From assembly GCF_014154935.1 (NCBI RefSeq), contig NZ_JACEHH010000013.1, positions 1 through 64,000 on the forward strand: a stretch of DNA of 64,000 nucleotides. Reading direction: 5' to 3'. How positions within the stretch are numbered: the first letter of the stretch is position 1; every line of letters begins with the position of its first letter. This DNA is from Stieleria mannarensis (GTDB lineage Bacteria > Planctomycetota > Planctomycetia > Pirellulales > Pirellulaceae). Below the pieces are notes generated by a model. It saw only the letters and a program-made list of their open reading frames with translations, was not told where the DNA came from and made no database searches. Shown here piece by piece: positions 54,916 to 64,000 of the stretch. The position numbers and the translations under genes were made by a program.

Positions 54916-55505
54916 TCCGTTCGGCAACTTTGACTCGCGTGCTATTGATTCGCCCCGGTGCGACCGATTTCGATGAACAGGGCCGCATGAAGGGCTGTCT
55001 GGACATGCCGCTGAGCAGCCGTGGCGCAGAACAGGCGGCGGATCTGGCCAGGCAACTGGCGGGCGTGAGCGTCAAAACGATTTATTGTTCCCCCTGCGAA
55101 TCGGCGCGCGAGACGGCCAAGCGACTGGCCGATGAGCAGCGGACGGCCGGACGCGAAGTCAAGGTCAAGGTCATCGACGCGTTCAAGAACTTGGACCACG
55201 GATTGTGGCACGGCAAATTGATCGACGAGGTCCGACGCAATCATCCCAAGGTTTACCGCCAAGGCGTCGAGAACCCCGATGACTTCTGTCCTCCCGGCGG
55301 CGAGCCCGTGGCCGTGGCCAAGGCCCGCGTCGACAAAACGCTCCGCAAATGCGTCAAGAAAGGCCGCGATCAAGTCGTCGCAATGGTCATCCCCGAACCG
55401 CTGGCTTCGGTCGTTGAGTGCCTGCTAAGCGGCAATGACCTGGCCAGCCTGTGGAAGAGCGAGACCGATTCGGCGTCCTGGTCGATGATCGAAACCGAGT
55501 TGTAG
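54912..55505 (+). CDS. Histidine-phosphatase-fold protein without the catalytic His
   Basis: 197 residues overlapping rpe by 4 bases. It follows the phosphoglycerate mutase/histidine phosphatase pattern: LLIRPGATDFDEQGRMKGCL corresponds to the RHGxTxxN motif but has Pro15 in place of the phospho-acceptor His, and the later YCSPCESARETAKRL block is intact. The second catalytic His region reads AMVIPEPLASV, again with no His. DHGLWHGKLIDEVRR is a normal middle block. Loss of both catalytic His residues makes classical phosphatase chemistry unlikely; a regulatory or binding role, possibly linked to sugar phosphates given the rpe coupling, is inferred. Confidence 0.82.
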   Translation: MIRSATLTRVLLIRPGATDFDEQGRMKGCLDMPLSSRGAEQAADLARQLAGVSVKTIYCSPCESARETAKRLADEQRTAGREVKVKVIDAFKNLDHGLWHGKLIDEVRRNHPKVYRQGVENPDDFCPPGGEPVAVAKARVDKTLRKCVKKGRDQVVAMVIPEPLASVVECLLSGNDLASLWKSETDSASWSMIETEL

Positions 55506-55598
55506 CGGGACATAGTCGCCGTCCTCTCCGAGGTCGGCGCGGAGCAACGCTCCGCGTTTCGGGTACGCCGAGTTCGGAGAACACGGCGACATTCCGAT

Positions 55599-57494
55599 TC
55601 ACTCTTGCGGCGAAGCGTCCGAGTCCGTTTGGTCGTCATCGGCAGCGGATTCTTCTGCGACCTCCGGATTCGCCTCCTCGGGCTCGGAAGCGTCCGCCTT
55701 GGATTCGTCGGATTCCGTTTCCTGTTCCTCTGGCTTCGAATCCTCTGGCTTCGAAGCCTCTGAATCAGCCTTGGGTTCCGCGGGCGATTCTTCCGACTCG
55801 GCTGGCGGTTTTTCCGGGGCGGGTTCTTGGTCCGCTCCGGATTTCATCTCCTCGGCGGCTTCGGCTTCGCGCCGGCGTTCTTCTTCCTCCAGCTCCTGCT
55901 GGCGTTTTGCGGCCAGCTCGGCTTGCTCTTCGCGGAATCGCTCGTAGCTTTCCGGTCCGGTTCGCCCCAAGCCTTGCCGCATCATTTCGGTAAAGGCGAG
56001 CAGGGGGAAGTCTTCGGGAAGCTCTTCGGAGTCGATCATGATCATGTAGCGTCGGATCGACGCGTACAGGTCTTCGGCCGAATCATCGATGGTCAGCACG
56101 GGATAGTCTTCGAAGATCTCGTACCAGATTTGAAAGGCTTCCAGGTAGAGTTTGATGGCCAGGTCGACTTCGGCTTCGCGGTTGGCTTTTTCCGCGTCAT
56201 AGATCAGCTTGCGCGCCTTGACGGTCCGTTCTTCCTGTTCCGCCATCGACAGGCTTTCCCAATAGACGTAGTTGATCTGTTTGCGCAAGCCATCCGTCTT
56301 TTGGATCCGGGCACTCAGGTCTTCGAATTCGTCCAGGAGTTGCAGGGCGGGCAGTTGTTTCTCGGCGGGCAATCGCTGGGTGACTTCGTCCGGGTTGGGT
56401 TCGATCGCCATCAGGATGTTGGGCATGGCCTGCTTGCCGGCCGCGGTGCGATCCTCCGGGTTCTTCTCATAGACGTTTCGCATGTCGATCGGCAGGGCAT
56501 CAATCTTTTCTTGCTTCATGTCCAGGTAGACGTCGCCGGCGAGTTCACGGAACCGGTCCATGAGTTCGCCGCGTTCGTTCAACAGGTCCGCCAGGGATCC
56601 CAATTTGACCGTAAATCGGGCGAGCGTGGGGATGCTCCGCTTGCCGAAACGGTCCCAGTTTTCGGAGGCTTTGGTCCAGGCGCTAATGGCGCGTTGATCC
56701 AGAACCCCTTCGTTTTCGATCGCTTCGGCGTGTTTGATGGACCACTTCGGTCCGGTTTCATAGAAGTTGATCGGGGTTTGGCGACGGATGGCGACACCGG
56801 CATCGACGACGTCATAGCCGTGGTTCAGCCACAGGCGTCCGACGAGCCAGTTGTCCGGTTTTTGGAACGGGCCGAGGGCTTCGCTGCTGTCGACCGCGAT
56901 GCCTTGGTCGGCCAAGGAATCGTGCAGCACCGTGTCGTCGGCAAACAGGCGACGGAACTGACGTTTCTCGTCCGACATCCCGATCTTTTGTCCGTAGAAC
57001 CAACCGGTGTACCAGATCAACCGCGGCGCCTTGCGGTTTTGGCGGACACCACGGGTGAGGAACTCGGTGCCTTCGCGGACCATTTCATAGCGTTGGCGAT
57101 AGTCGTCGAATTCGACCGAGACGTTGTAGGCCAGGTTGTGCGCCTGGTGTTCCCAGACTTTGTCATAGTGCGGCTGCAAAAGCGCGATGTTGTTCAGTGC
57201 CGCTTTCAGGCGGTCCCATTCGTGCAACACGCGATACTTGTGCGCCTTTTCCCACAGCAGGGTCGCCGCGACGCCACGCAATCCCAACGACGCGAGTTTC
57301 ATCGTCTCGCTGGCCGGGCTGATCTCACCGAGATCGCTTTCGGCGATGCCGTATTGCTGGCGCATCGTTGCCAGTTGCCCGCCCGAATCGGGCGTTCCAT
57401 CGGAGGGCTGCCCCAGCAGATAAAGCGGGACCAGGGTGGCCACAAGGATCACCAAGTAAATGATCTTGCGACGAAAAGCTGTCGACTGATTCAT
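55599..57494 (-). CDS. Large membrane-anchored partner of an ABC exporter, unknown function
   Basis: 631 residues. One N-terminal membrane helix (RRKIIYLVILVATLVPLYLLG, about 9-29); the rest is soluble and mostly helical, with TPR-like words (LWEKAHKYRVLHEWDRLKAA, IALLQPHYDKVWEHQAHNLAYN). The last 110 residues are a highly charged Glu/Ser/Pro/Lys tail (EEERRREAEAAEEMKSGADQ, then repeated PEEQ/SDESK words). It overlaps the permease stop by 4 bases, so it is translated with the ABC transporter. No named family recognised; it probably forms an extracytoplasmic or cytoplasmic accessory unit. Confidence 0.72.
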   Translation of the reverse strand: MNQSTAFRRKIIYLVILVATLVPLYLLGQPSDGTPDSGGQLATMRQQYGIAESDLGEISPASETMKLASLGLRGVAATLLWEKAHKYRVLHEWDRLKAALNNIALLQPHYDKVWEHQAHNLAYNVSVEFDDYRQRYEMVREGTEFLTRGVRQNRKAPRLIWYTGWFYGQKIGMSDEKRQFRRLFADDTVLHDSLADQGIAVDSSEALGPFQKPDNWLVGRLWLNHGYDVVDAGVAIRRQTPINFYETGPKWSIKHAEAIENEGVLDQRAISAWTKASENWDRFGKRSIPTLARFTVKLGSLADLLNERGELMDRFRELAGDVYLDMKQEKIDALPIDMRNVYEKNPEDRTAAGKQAMPNILMAIEPNPDEVTQRLPAEKQLPALQLLDEFEDLSARIQKTDGLRKQINYVYWESLSMAEQEERTVKARKLIYDAEKANREAEVDLAIKLYLEAFQIWYEIFEDYPVLTIDDSAEDLYASIRRYMIMIDSEELPEDFPLLAFTEMMRQGLGRTGPESYERFREEQAELAAKRQQELEEEERRREAEAAEEMKSGADQEPAPEKPPAESEESPAEPKADSEASKPEDSKPEEQETESDESKADASEPEEANPEVAEESAADDDQTDSDASPQE

Positions 57495-59382
57495 GCCGCG
57501 ATCTCACGAGCTTTCAAAAAGAAGTAACTGATCAAAAATGCCAACAGGCAATAGCCGAGTGTCGCCACCGAATGGCGCGCCAGCACGGCGTTAAAAATAT
57601 CGATACCGCTGGCGGCATACTCCGCCGTGGAGACCATTCGCGGCAGGTTCGGCAGCGCGGTTGCGACGGCGTCCATCGTGTAGACGATCACCGCGTCGGC
57701 CGATTTGATCAACGTGTTGGCGACGCCTTCGACGTCCAACTGCGTGGTCATCGCGTCCTGTTTGACCAGACGCACCAGCGACTCGATCGGTCCGCCGCCG
57801 CGTTCGATGTTGGAATCGATAAAGTGCCGCGTGTCGTAGATGCTTTCGGCAGAAAAACCGAGCAGCACACAAACGGCGGTTGCCACCATCGCGACCGGTC
57901 CGCTCAGGAACGTGCTGAACATCACGCCGAACGCGATGATCATCGTCATCTGCAACCAGATCGACGCGTAAGCTTTGGTCAAGTTCCAGGCAAAGCTGGA
58001 CTCGGCCGGACGAAGGTACAAACCGCTTTTGGTCACCCCCAGGTACTGGCTGCTGTCCAGGCACTTCAGCAACACCTGCATGCGACCGTCTTCGGTCACC
58101 ACATGGTCAAAGATGTTGCGTGTTTCGACTTCGCCGGTTTCCTTGTTGAGCCATTCAAACGTCAGCGGCAATTCGCGTTCATCGATCTGGTACTCTTCGA
58201 CCGTGAACTGTTTGGGAGTCAGTGAGAAACCGGTGTCGGGGTTCTTGAAGGTCAACGATCCGCGGATGCCCGATTCGATGTCCCCTTTGAACGACCGATA
58301 AGCACGGATCGACAGGTCAAAAGGAATCTTGTCCGGAAAGCGTTGCCGCGTCACGTTGTCGAACGTGAACTCCGCCATCCCCAGCGTCCCGCCTTCGACG
58401 TAGGAGTGTTCGAGTTTGCGGTTGCCTTTGGCGACACCGATCAGCCGCGAGATCCCCGCCGATCCGTAGCCGCCGGCAAGCCGTTCGGCTCCGACGTCGA
58501 TCCCTGTTTCTTTGGGATCACCGTTGCGGTCATAAAACTGGATTTCACCGTAGGCGGGGATGCGGGCCCGCAGTTGCCCGGTCGGCGGTCCGATCGTAAA
58601 GCTGCCGTCTTCGTTGCGGGTCACGACGTGCCGGTGGCCGCGGACGAAATTGGTCAGGCCCTGGGTCTCGCCGGGTTCGATGGTGAAGGTGTGCGAGTGT
58701 CGCCGCACGCGGTCGGTCTTGCCGACGATGCGGCCGTCGATCTCGTCCGCCTGGACGACCTCGTAATGCGTGTGGTCCAGTCCGCGGTCGACGAAGATGT
58801 AACTGGCCAATCCCATCGGGACCAGCATCACCGTGCCGACGGCGACAAACCCCAGCATCCGTCCGAGCACGATCTCGGTCGCCCGGACCGGTTTGGTCAC
58901 GATGGTGAAGATCGTGCGGTTTTCGATGTCTTGAGGCAACGAGAATGCGCTGATGAACAACGCCAACGCGAGCACCAGGTAGTTGGTCGCGGTCAGCACA
59001 AAGCTGATGTACAGCCGCGCCGGGTCGTCGCTTTCGGGGTTCAAGAACCAACCGGCCAACAGCAAGATGACCACAAACAGGCCGACGACGAACAGCACGC
59101 GGCGGCGGATCGCTTCCTTGAACGCCAGTCGCGCCAGCGCCACGATCCGGCTGGGGCTGGTGCCGGGCAGGTCGGTTCGCAGCAGGTCACGGATGGCACG
59201 CGCGACCGCGTAGAAGCCCTCGCCGGGGCCATAGCGAGCCGCGGAGATCACGTAGCCGACCAGCAACCCCAGCACGATCGACAGCACGATCAGCACCACG
59301 CCCTGCAGGAACGCGCTTTCTAAGAACGCTCCGGGCCGGAACAGCCATTCGGAGAAGGTCCAGAAATCATCTGGTTGCAAAT

Positions 59383-59386
<4 letters not shown>
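57491..59386 (-). CDS. ABC exporter permease with large inserted domain
   Basis: 631 residues. Hydrophobic helices near 28-48, 100-120 ([19 protein letters not shown]), 130-150, 175-195 and, after a gap of about 270 residues, 470-640. The inserted region (about 200-465) is beta-rich and soluble ([40 protein letters not shown]). Helix content and the [20 protein letters not shown] block match ABC-2/gliding-motility-type (GldF/NatB) permeases, in which the segment is usually short. The gene overlaps the ATPase gene by 4 bases upstream and its partner by 4 downstream. Substrate unknown. Confidence 0.85.
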
Positions 59387-60435
<1,049 letters not shown>

Positions 60436-60738
60436 AGGCTTCCGTAGAAAAGGGCAAAAAAGGGGGGGCTGAGCGGGCAGAAACAGTCGGGCTGTCTGAA
60501 AATTCAGCCGGAAAACCGAGGGTTGGATACGCTACGCGAGATCAATCCCGGCGGTTCGGACATTTTCCCACAGACTCTTCTTCTCAGCCGGCCACGACGC
60601 TTTTTTGTCAGCCGACGCCGCGATGCGTCGTTGCCAAGCCGGCACCCGGCTTGGCACAATACCGCGACCTTCGCCGCTGACCGATGCTCCCCCGATTGAA
60701 ACGCCCCTTTCCAGTTTCCTTTTGCCGCAGTCCGCTTT
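60436..60738. other. Divergent intergenic region with a perfect hairpin
   Basis: About 300 bp between the ABC operon and folC. It contains an 11-bp perfect palindrome at 60632-60656, and A- and G-tracts at 60449-60470 near the ABC start. Probably holds promoters for both directions; none is clear enough to place. Confidence 0.5.
60632..60656. promoter_or_regulatory. Perfect 11-bp inverted repeat in the divergent promoter region
   Basis: TGCCAAGCCGG, CAC, CCGGCTTGGCA. With a 3-base centre and no T run it is a better fit for a protein-binding operator or an mRNA hairpin than for a terminator. It lies 83 bp before the folC start. Confidence 0.55.
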
Positions 60739-62418
60739 GTGCTAGATCCGCGCCACGTCCAGCCGTCCAGTCGCCGGTCCGATTTCCATCAAGCCGTTGC
60801 GTATCTGTACGACCGCATCGACTATGAACGGACCGCCGGCAGCCGCGATGACCACCTGTTTCGGCTCGAACGCACCGAGGCGTTGTTCCAGCAACTCTCG
60901 CTGGGCGATTATCTGCATCGACCGTCCGACCCCAGCGGTTCCCGTCCCAAGGTCCCACTGATTCATATCGCCGGGACCAAAGGCAAGGGGTCCACCGCGA
61001 CGATGGTCAGCCAGATCCTGATCGCGGCGGGCTATCGCGTCGGACTATACACCTCACCGCACCTGACCGATTTGGAAGAACGCTTTCGAATCGATGGCGT
61101 TCCCTGCAGCCGCCAGGAGTTGGTCGAACTGGTGGATTGCGTCGCCCCCGTGGTCGACCGTTTCGATGCCTCCGGTCATCCGGTTTCGTTTTTTGAATTG
61201 ACCACGGCGATGGCCGTGTTGCATTTCGACCAGAACGATTGCGACGTGGTCGTGCTGGAGGTCGGTCTCGGCGGCCGCCTGGACAGCACCAACGTCTGCG
61301 CCAGCACGATCGCCGCGATCACATCGATCGGTTTGGACCACCAACGCATCCTGGGGGACACGATCGGCCAGATCGCGGCCGAAAAAGCCGGCATCATCAA
61401 GGCCGGCGTGCCGGTCGTTTCCGGTGCGGTGCAACCCGAGGCGCGTCAGGCCATCCGCCGCGCCGCCGAACGCTCGGGAAGCCGGGTGTTTGAGAAAGGC
61501 GACGCGTTCGACGTCGATTGCGGACCCGCGTTGGCCGTCGGCAGCGAATTCGTCTACCGGGCCGGCTGCGACGAATTGGCATCCCGCGAGTCGGGATCTC
61601 AGCCCACGGACGCGTCGCTGCCCCTGTTCTTGGCGCTTGATGGGGCCCACCAAGTGCACAACGCGGCGATCGCGATTTCGATCGTCCGCCTGCTGGGCAA
61701 TGATCACCTGCGGGGCAATGATCACCTTGGGCGACCGCTGTCGGTCAGTGGCCAGCAGATCGCCGCTGCACTGCGAACGGTTCGTTGCACCGGCCGATTC
61801 GAACGGTTTTCGCTCCCCGCCCCCGCAGCGGTCCAAGTCGTCTTGGACACCGCGCACAATCAGGATTCGATCCTGGCGTTGTGCCAAACGATCGGCCGCC
61901 GCGTGATCGGGAGCGGTCCATTGCCTGCCCCCAGCTCTGATCGGACCTCCGTTGCGACGTCACCCGCCGAACTCCCTCCCGCTGACACCGCGCGGGTCGA
62001 GGCAGATTCGTCGGGACATTTCCGTCGGCCCATCGTCCTCGTGTTTGGGACCAGCCGCGACAAAGACGTGGGGGTGATGGCGGCGGAGCTTGCCAAGATC
62101 GCCGATGAGGTGATTTGCACGCGGTACACCACCAACCCGCGTTCGGCGACGGCCGATCACCTGGCCGCCGCGTTGGCCCCGCACTGTGAGCAACGGCAAG
62201 GTCTGCGGGTTCGCTGTGTCGCGGATCCCCGGCAAGCGCTTCGCGAGGGGATTTCAGCCGCAGCACCCGGGGGAACGCTCGTGATTTGTGGCTCGTTTTT
62301 CTTGGCCGGAGAATTGCGGCCCGAGTTGATGGCGATGCCCGGATTGCTGCAGGCGGAAACCTGTGCCCCGCCAGTCCCCGCGACACATCGGGCCCCCGCG
62401 GAACATCGGGCGTCGTGA
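60739..62418 (+). CDS. folC: Bifunctional folylpolyglutamate synthase/dihydrofolate synthase
   Basis: 559 residues from a GTG at 60739. The ATP motif is HIAGTKGKGSTATMVSQIL (about 76-94), followed by GLYTSPHL, FFELTTAMAVLHF, LEVGLGGRLDSTNVC, SIGLDHQRILGDTIGQIAAEKAGI and the ligase C-domain (LDTAHNQDS, VLVFGTSRDKDVG). It adds glutamate to folates. It is longer than usual (about 420-450): inserts include a loop with two GNDHL words (about 314-323) encoded by a short tandem repeat, and a low-complexity stretch (about 395-430). The stop overlaps the GTG of the next gene (GTGA). Confidence 0.93.
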   Translation: MLDPRHVQPSSRRSDFHQAVAYLYDRIDYERTAGSRDDHLFRLERTEALFQQLSLGDYLHRPSDPSGSRPKVPLIHIAGTKGKGSTATMVSQILIAAGYRVGLYTSPHLTDLEERFRIDGVPCSRQELVELVDCVAPVVDRFDASGHPVSFFELTTAMAVLHFDQNDCDVVVLEVGLGGRLDSTNVCASTIAAITSIGLDHQRILGDTIGQIAAEKAGIIKAGVPVVSGAVQPEARQAIRRAAERSGSRVFEKGDAFDVDCGPALAVGSEFVYRAGCDELASRESGSQPTDASLPLFLALDGAHQVHNAAIAISIVRLLGNDHLRGNDHLGRPLSVSGQQIAAALRTVRCTGRFERFSLPAPAAVQVVLDTAHNQDSILALCQTIGRRVIGSGPLPAPSSDRTSVATSPAELPPADTARVEADSSGHFRRPIVLVFGTSRDKDVGVMAAELAKIADEVICTRYTTNPRSATADHLAAALAPHCEQRQGLRVRCVADPRQALREGISAAAPGGTLVICGSFFLAGELRPELMAMPGLLQAETCAPPVPATHRAPAEHRAS

Positions 62419-63182
62419 CCGTCATGCCAATTGAGCCCCCATCGGACGCGTCGCATCGGTACCATTTGCGAGTCTGGCATGCGGCGACGTCGACCGAGGA
62501 GTGCGGCGAATTCGAACGCCGTTGCGAGCAGTTGCTTGATCGTCAAGAGCGGATCGGCGCCGATCGATTTCGGCGCACCACCACGCGGAATCAACACGTC
62601 GTCGGGCGGGCGATGGCGCGTCGGCTGCTCGGCGACCGCCGCGTCGCGCCCCAACAGATTCGATTCGGAGTCGGTCGACACGGGAAACCGCAAGTCGAGA
62701 CGCCTGTCGAAGCGATGGCGCCCTTCAATATCGCCCACACCGACGGCTTGGTCTTGTGCGGCGTGGCCGACCCGCCGGTGGATCTGGTCGGGGTGGATGT
62801 GGAATCGATCCATCGCCGGACGTCGACCGAATTGGCTCAGCGGTACTTCGCCGCCCCGGAAGTGCAGTTTTTGCAGCGTCAGCCGATCGATCGGCAGCAA
62901 TATTTTTTTCTGCGGATTTGGACGCTCAAAGAAGCCTTTATCAAAGCCATCGGCACCGGGCTGTACACGCCGTTGTCGGATTTTGCGTTCGAGCAGATCG
63001 ACTCGGATCGCCCCACCATCCGATTTCTCGCGCCGGGGTTGGACCAGGGAAAAGCGTGGAGTTTTGTGTGCTGCTCGCCACGGGAGGGGTTTGTCGCCTC
63101 GGCCGCCGTCGGTGCCGACACGTCGATTTCAGCGGTGGCGGTCGACTGGCAGCCGTTTGAAACTCTCCTCGGGGGGGATTAG
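62415..63182 (+). CDS. Sfp-type 4'-phosphopantetheinyl transferase
   Basis: 255 residues from a GTG overlapping the folC stop; the ATG at 62424 is an equally good alternative. Sfp-type catalytic motifs are present: FNIAHTDGLVLCGVA, then GVDVES (126-131) with the Mg-binding Asp, and WTLKEAFIKAIGTGL (169-183) with the Glu and Lys. It attaches the phosphopantetheine arm to acyl, peptidyl or aryl carrier proteins. No polyketide or peptide synthase is nearby, so the client may be the fatty-acid carrier or one elsewhere in the genome. Confidence 0.92.
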   Translation: MTVMPIEPPSDASHRYHLRVWHAATSTEECGEFERRCEQLLDRQERIGADRFRRTTTRNQHVVGRAMARRLLGDRRVAPQQIRFGVGRHGKPQVETPVEAMAPFNIAHTDGLVLCGVADPPVDLVGVDVESIHRRTSTELAQRYFAAPEVQFLQRQPIDRQQYFFLRIWTLKEAFIKAIGTGLYTPLSDFAFEQIDSDRPTIRFLAPGLDQGKAWSFVCCSPREGFVASAAVGADTSISAVAVDWQPFETLLGGD

Positions 63183-63307
63183 AATCGCTCCGTGGCCGCG
63201 GAAGCAACTTTGACAAGTTGTGTCAAAATATGTCAGACTATTCACACCCAAAGGACAGGCGGCTCGACGTTTCGAGACGTTGCTTTTCACCCTCCGCCTT
63301 CACGCAT

Positions 63308-64000
63308 ATGTCTGAAAGTTCAATCACTCTGATCCTGAATCAGCTTCGTCAGGCGGGGACCGAAGAGGAGAGGCAGCTGGCCGCGGCCAAGCTGTATCGA
63401 TGCTATCGTCGCCAGGTGGAACGCGTCGCACGAGGACGGCTGACGCCCGGTGGCGGGTTGGCCGACGAGGAAGACGTGGCCCAAAGTGCCTTTCGAAGCT
63501 TCTTTGATCGCATCGAAACCGGCCAGTTGGACGCGTTGGTCACCGGCGGGCAGGCCTGGGCAATTTTGGCCCGGCTAACCCGCAACAAGGCGATCGATTC
63601 GGTCCGCTATGACAACGCACTGTGCCGCGGCGGCGAAGGCGGCCGCCGGGCATCGGAATCGCTGGCCGGCGACGCGATGAAATCGTCCCGTGTGAATCTG
63701 CTGACCAATCAACCCGGCGCCAATCAGCCCGGCGCCAATCAACCCGGCGCCAATCAACCCGGGGGCAAGCACGCAAATGGCTCGGTGACGGGCGGACCCG
63801 TGGGGGCGCGGAACCGATTGCCGATCGGCGACGGGGTTTCACCGAATTCGTCGCGGATCGAATTCGCCTCACAGCGGACCAGCGGTAAGCGCGAAGATTT
63901 TCCGCTCGACGCGGTCCGCGACGCCAACCAACGCTCGGGCGAAGAGCTGGCCGCGTCCAACGAAGCGGTCGAGCGTTTTTTGGAACAGCTTTCCGAAGCC
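63308..64000 (+). CDS. ECF-type sigma factor, 3' end beyond the window
   Basis: Starts at the ATG at 63308 and reads to the window edge (231 codons) without a stop, so it is partial. Region 2 is clear at about 45-105: DVAQSAFRSFFDRIETGQ, then ILARLTRNKAIDSVRY. It is followed by an unusually long low-complexity linker that contains four NQPGA-type pentapeptides (AATCAACCCGGCGCC-type 15-bp repeats, 63705-63764). Region 4 presumably begins near the window edge (EELAASNEAVERFLEQLSEA). This is a planctomycete ECF sigma factor with a repeat-expanded linker. Confidence 0.85.
   Translation, partial: MSESSITLILNQLRQAGTEEERQLAAAKLYRCYRRQVERVARGRLTPGGGLADEEDVAQSAFRSFFDRIETGQLDALVTGGQAWAILARLTRNKAIDSVRYDNALCRGGEGGRRASESLAGDAMKSSRVNLLTNQPGANQPGANQPGANQPGGKHANGSVTGGPVGARNRLPIGDGVSPNSSRIEFASQRTSGKREDFPLDAVRDANQRSGEELAASNEAVERFLEQLSEA
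63705..63764. repeat. 15-bp in-frame tandem repeat in the sigma factor linker
   Basis: Four successive units of AATCAACCCGGCGCC (one with CAG for CAA, the last ending GGGGGC) encode NQPGA pentapeptides. 15 is a multiple of 3, so copy-number change would keep the frame. Confidence 0.93.

Overview
The window looks like a chromosomal segment of a Pirellulaceae-type planctomycete (Rhodopirellula or a close relative). This is inferred from the paired DUF1592-type cytochrome and DUF1552 genes, secreted PQQ-propeller proteins, ECF sigma factors paired with kinase-like proteins, an extremely cysteine-rich exported protein, weak or absent Shine-Dalgarno sites, high GC, and many short palindromic repeats between genes. 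I see no rRNA, tRNA, CRISPR array, transposase or prophage gene.

Layout. 1-1740: a 79-bp tandem repeat, a c'-like monoheme cytochrome and an unknown cytosolic protein. 2184-13634: a complete cbb3 oxidase and assembly locus on the + strand: ccoN-ccoO fused in one ORF, ccoQ, a one-heme ccoP, ccoG, ccoH, a SafE-like membrane protein, ccoI, ccoS and a copA-like copper ATPase. This is the clearest functional unit: a high-affinity terminal oxidase plus the copper traffic its CuB centre needs. 13636-14111: a tandem array of inverted repeats that runs into the end of a reductase/epimerase gene. 15160-18943: the DUF1552/DUF1592 pair. 19631-21330: an M50-like membrane protease, a compositionally odd non-coding stretch and a lysine-rich histone-H1-like gene. 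21529-25626: Mrp/ApbC, a repeat-filled spacer, the cysteine-rich protein and a cupin.

25752-31383: two secreted PQQ-propeller proteins, then a receiver-like protein lacking its phospho-acceptor Asp and a small DMT-type permease, the last three genes overlapping. 31532-33444: an ECF sigma factor overlapping a protein-kinase-like gene that has lost catalytic residues. 33557-36887: a UbiE-like methyltransferase, a conserved protein of unclear function and a FixJ-like response regulator. 37701-43369: an M48 protease, a small acidic membrane protein, a GspE/PilB-type ATPase and a short RecQ. 43551-46077: TadE-like and TadG-like pseudopilin genes plus a small secreted protein. 46595-53772: an EEP-fold phosphohydrolase, a DUF4112 protein and several unknowns, including a 1039-residue exported protein, and an SDR reductase. 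54226-55505: rpe overlapping a histidine-phosphatase-like gene without its catalytic His. 55599-60435: an ABC exporter (ATPase, large permease, large membrane-anchored partner) with 4-nt overlaps throughout. 60739-63182: folC and an Sfp-type phosphopantetheinyl transferase. 63308-end: an ECF sigma factor cut by the window edge.

Three themes recur. First, several regulators or enzymes sit in tight operons with their catalytic residue replaced: the receiver (Asp to Asn), the kinase (catalytic-loop Asp lost) and the phosphatase (His to Pro). Second, at least six families of short palindromic or tandem repeats occupy the spacers; some copies supply start or stop codons. Third, in-frame 14-18-bp tandem repeats have expanded linkers inside coding genes (sigma factor, FolC, SDR, large exported protein). 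I found no defence or mobile system. The best candidates for something undescribed are the cysteine-rich modular protein, the sigma/pseudokinase pair and the ABC exporter with its large partner.
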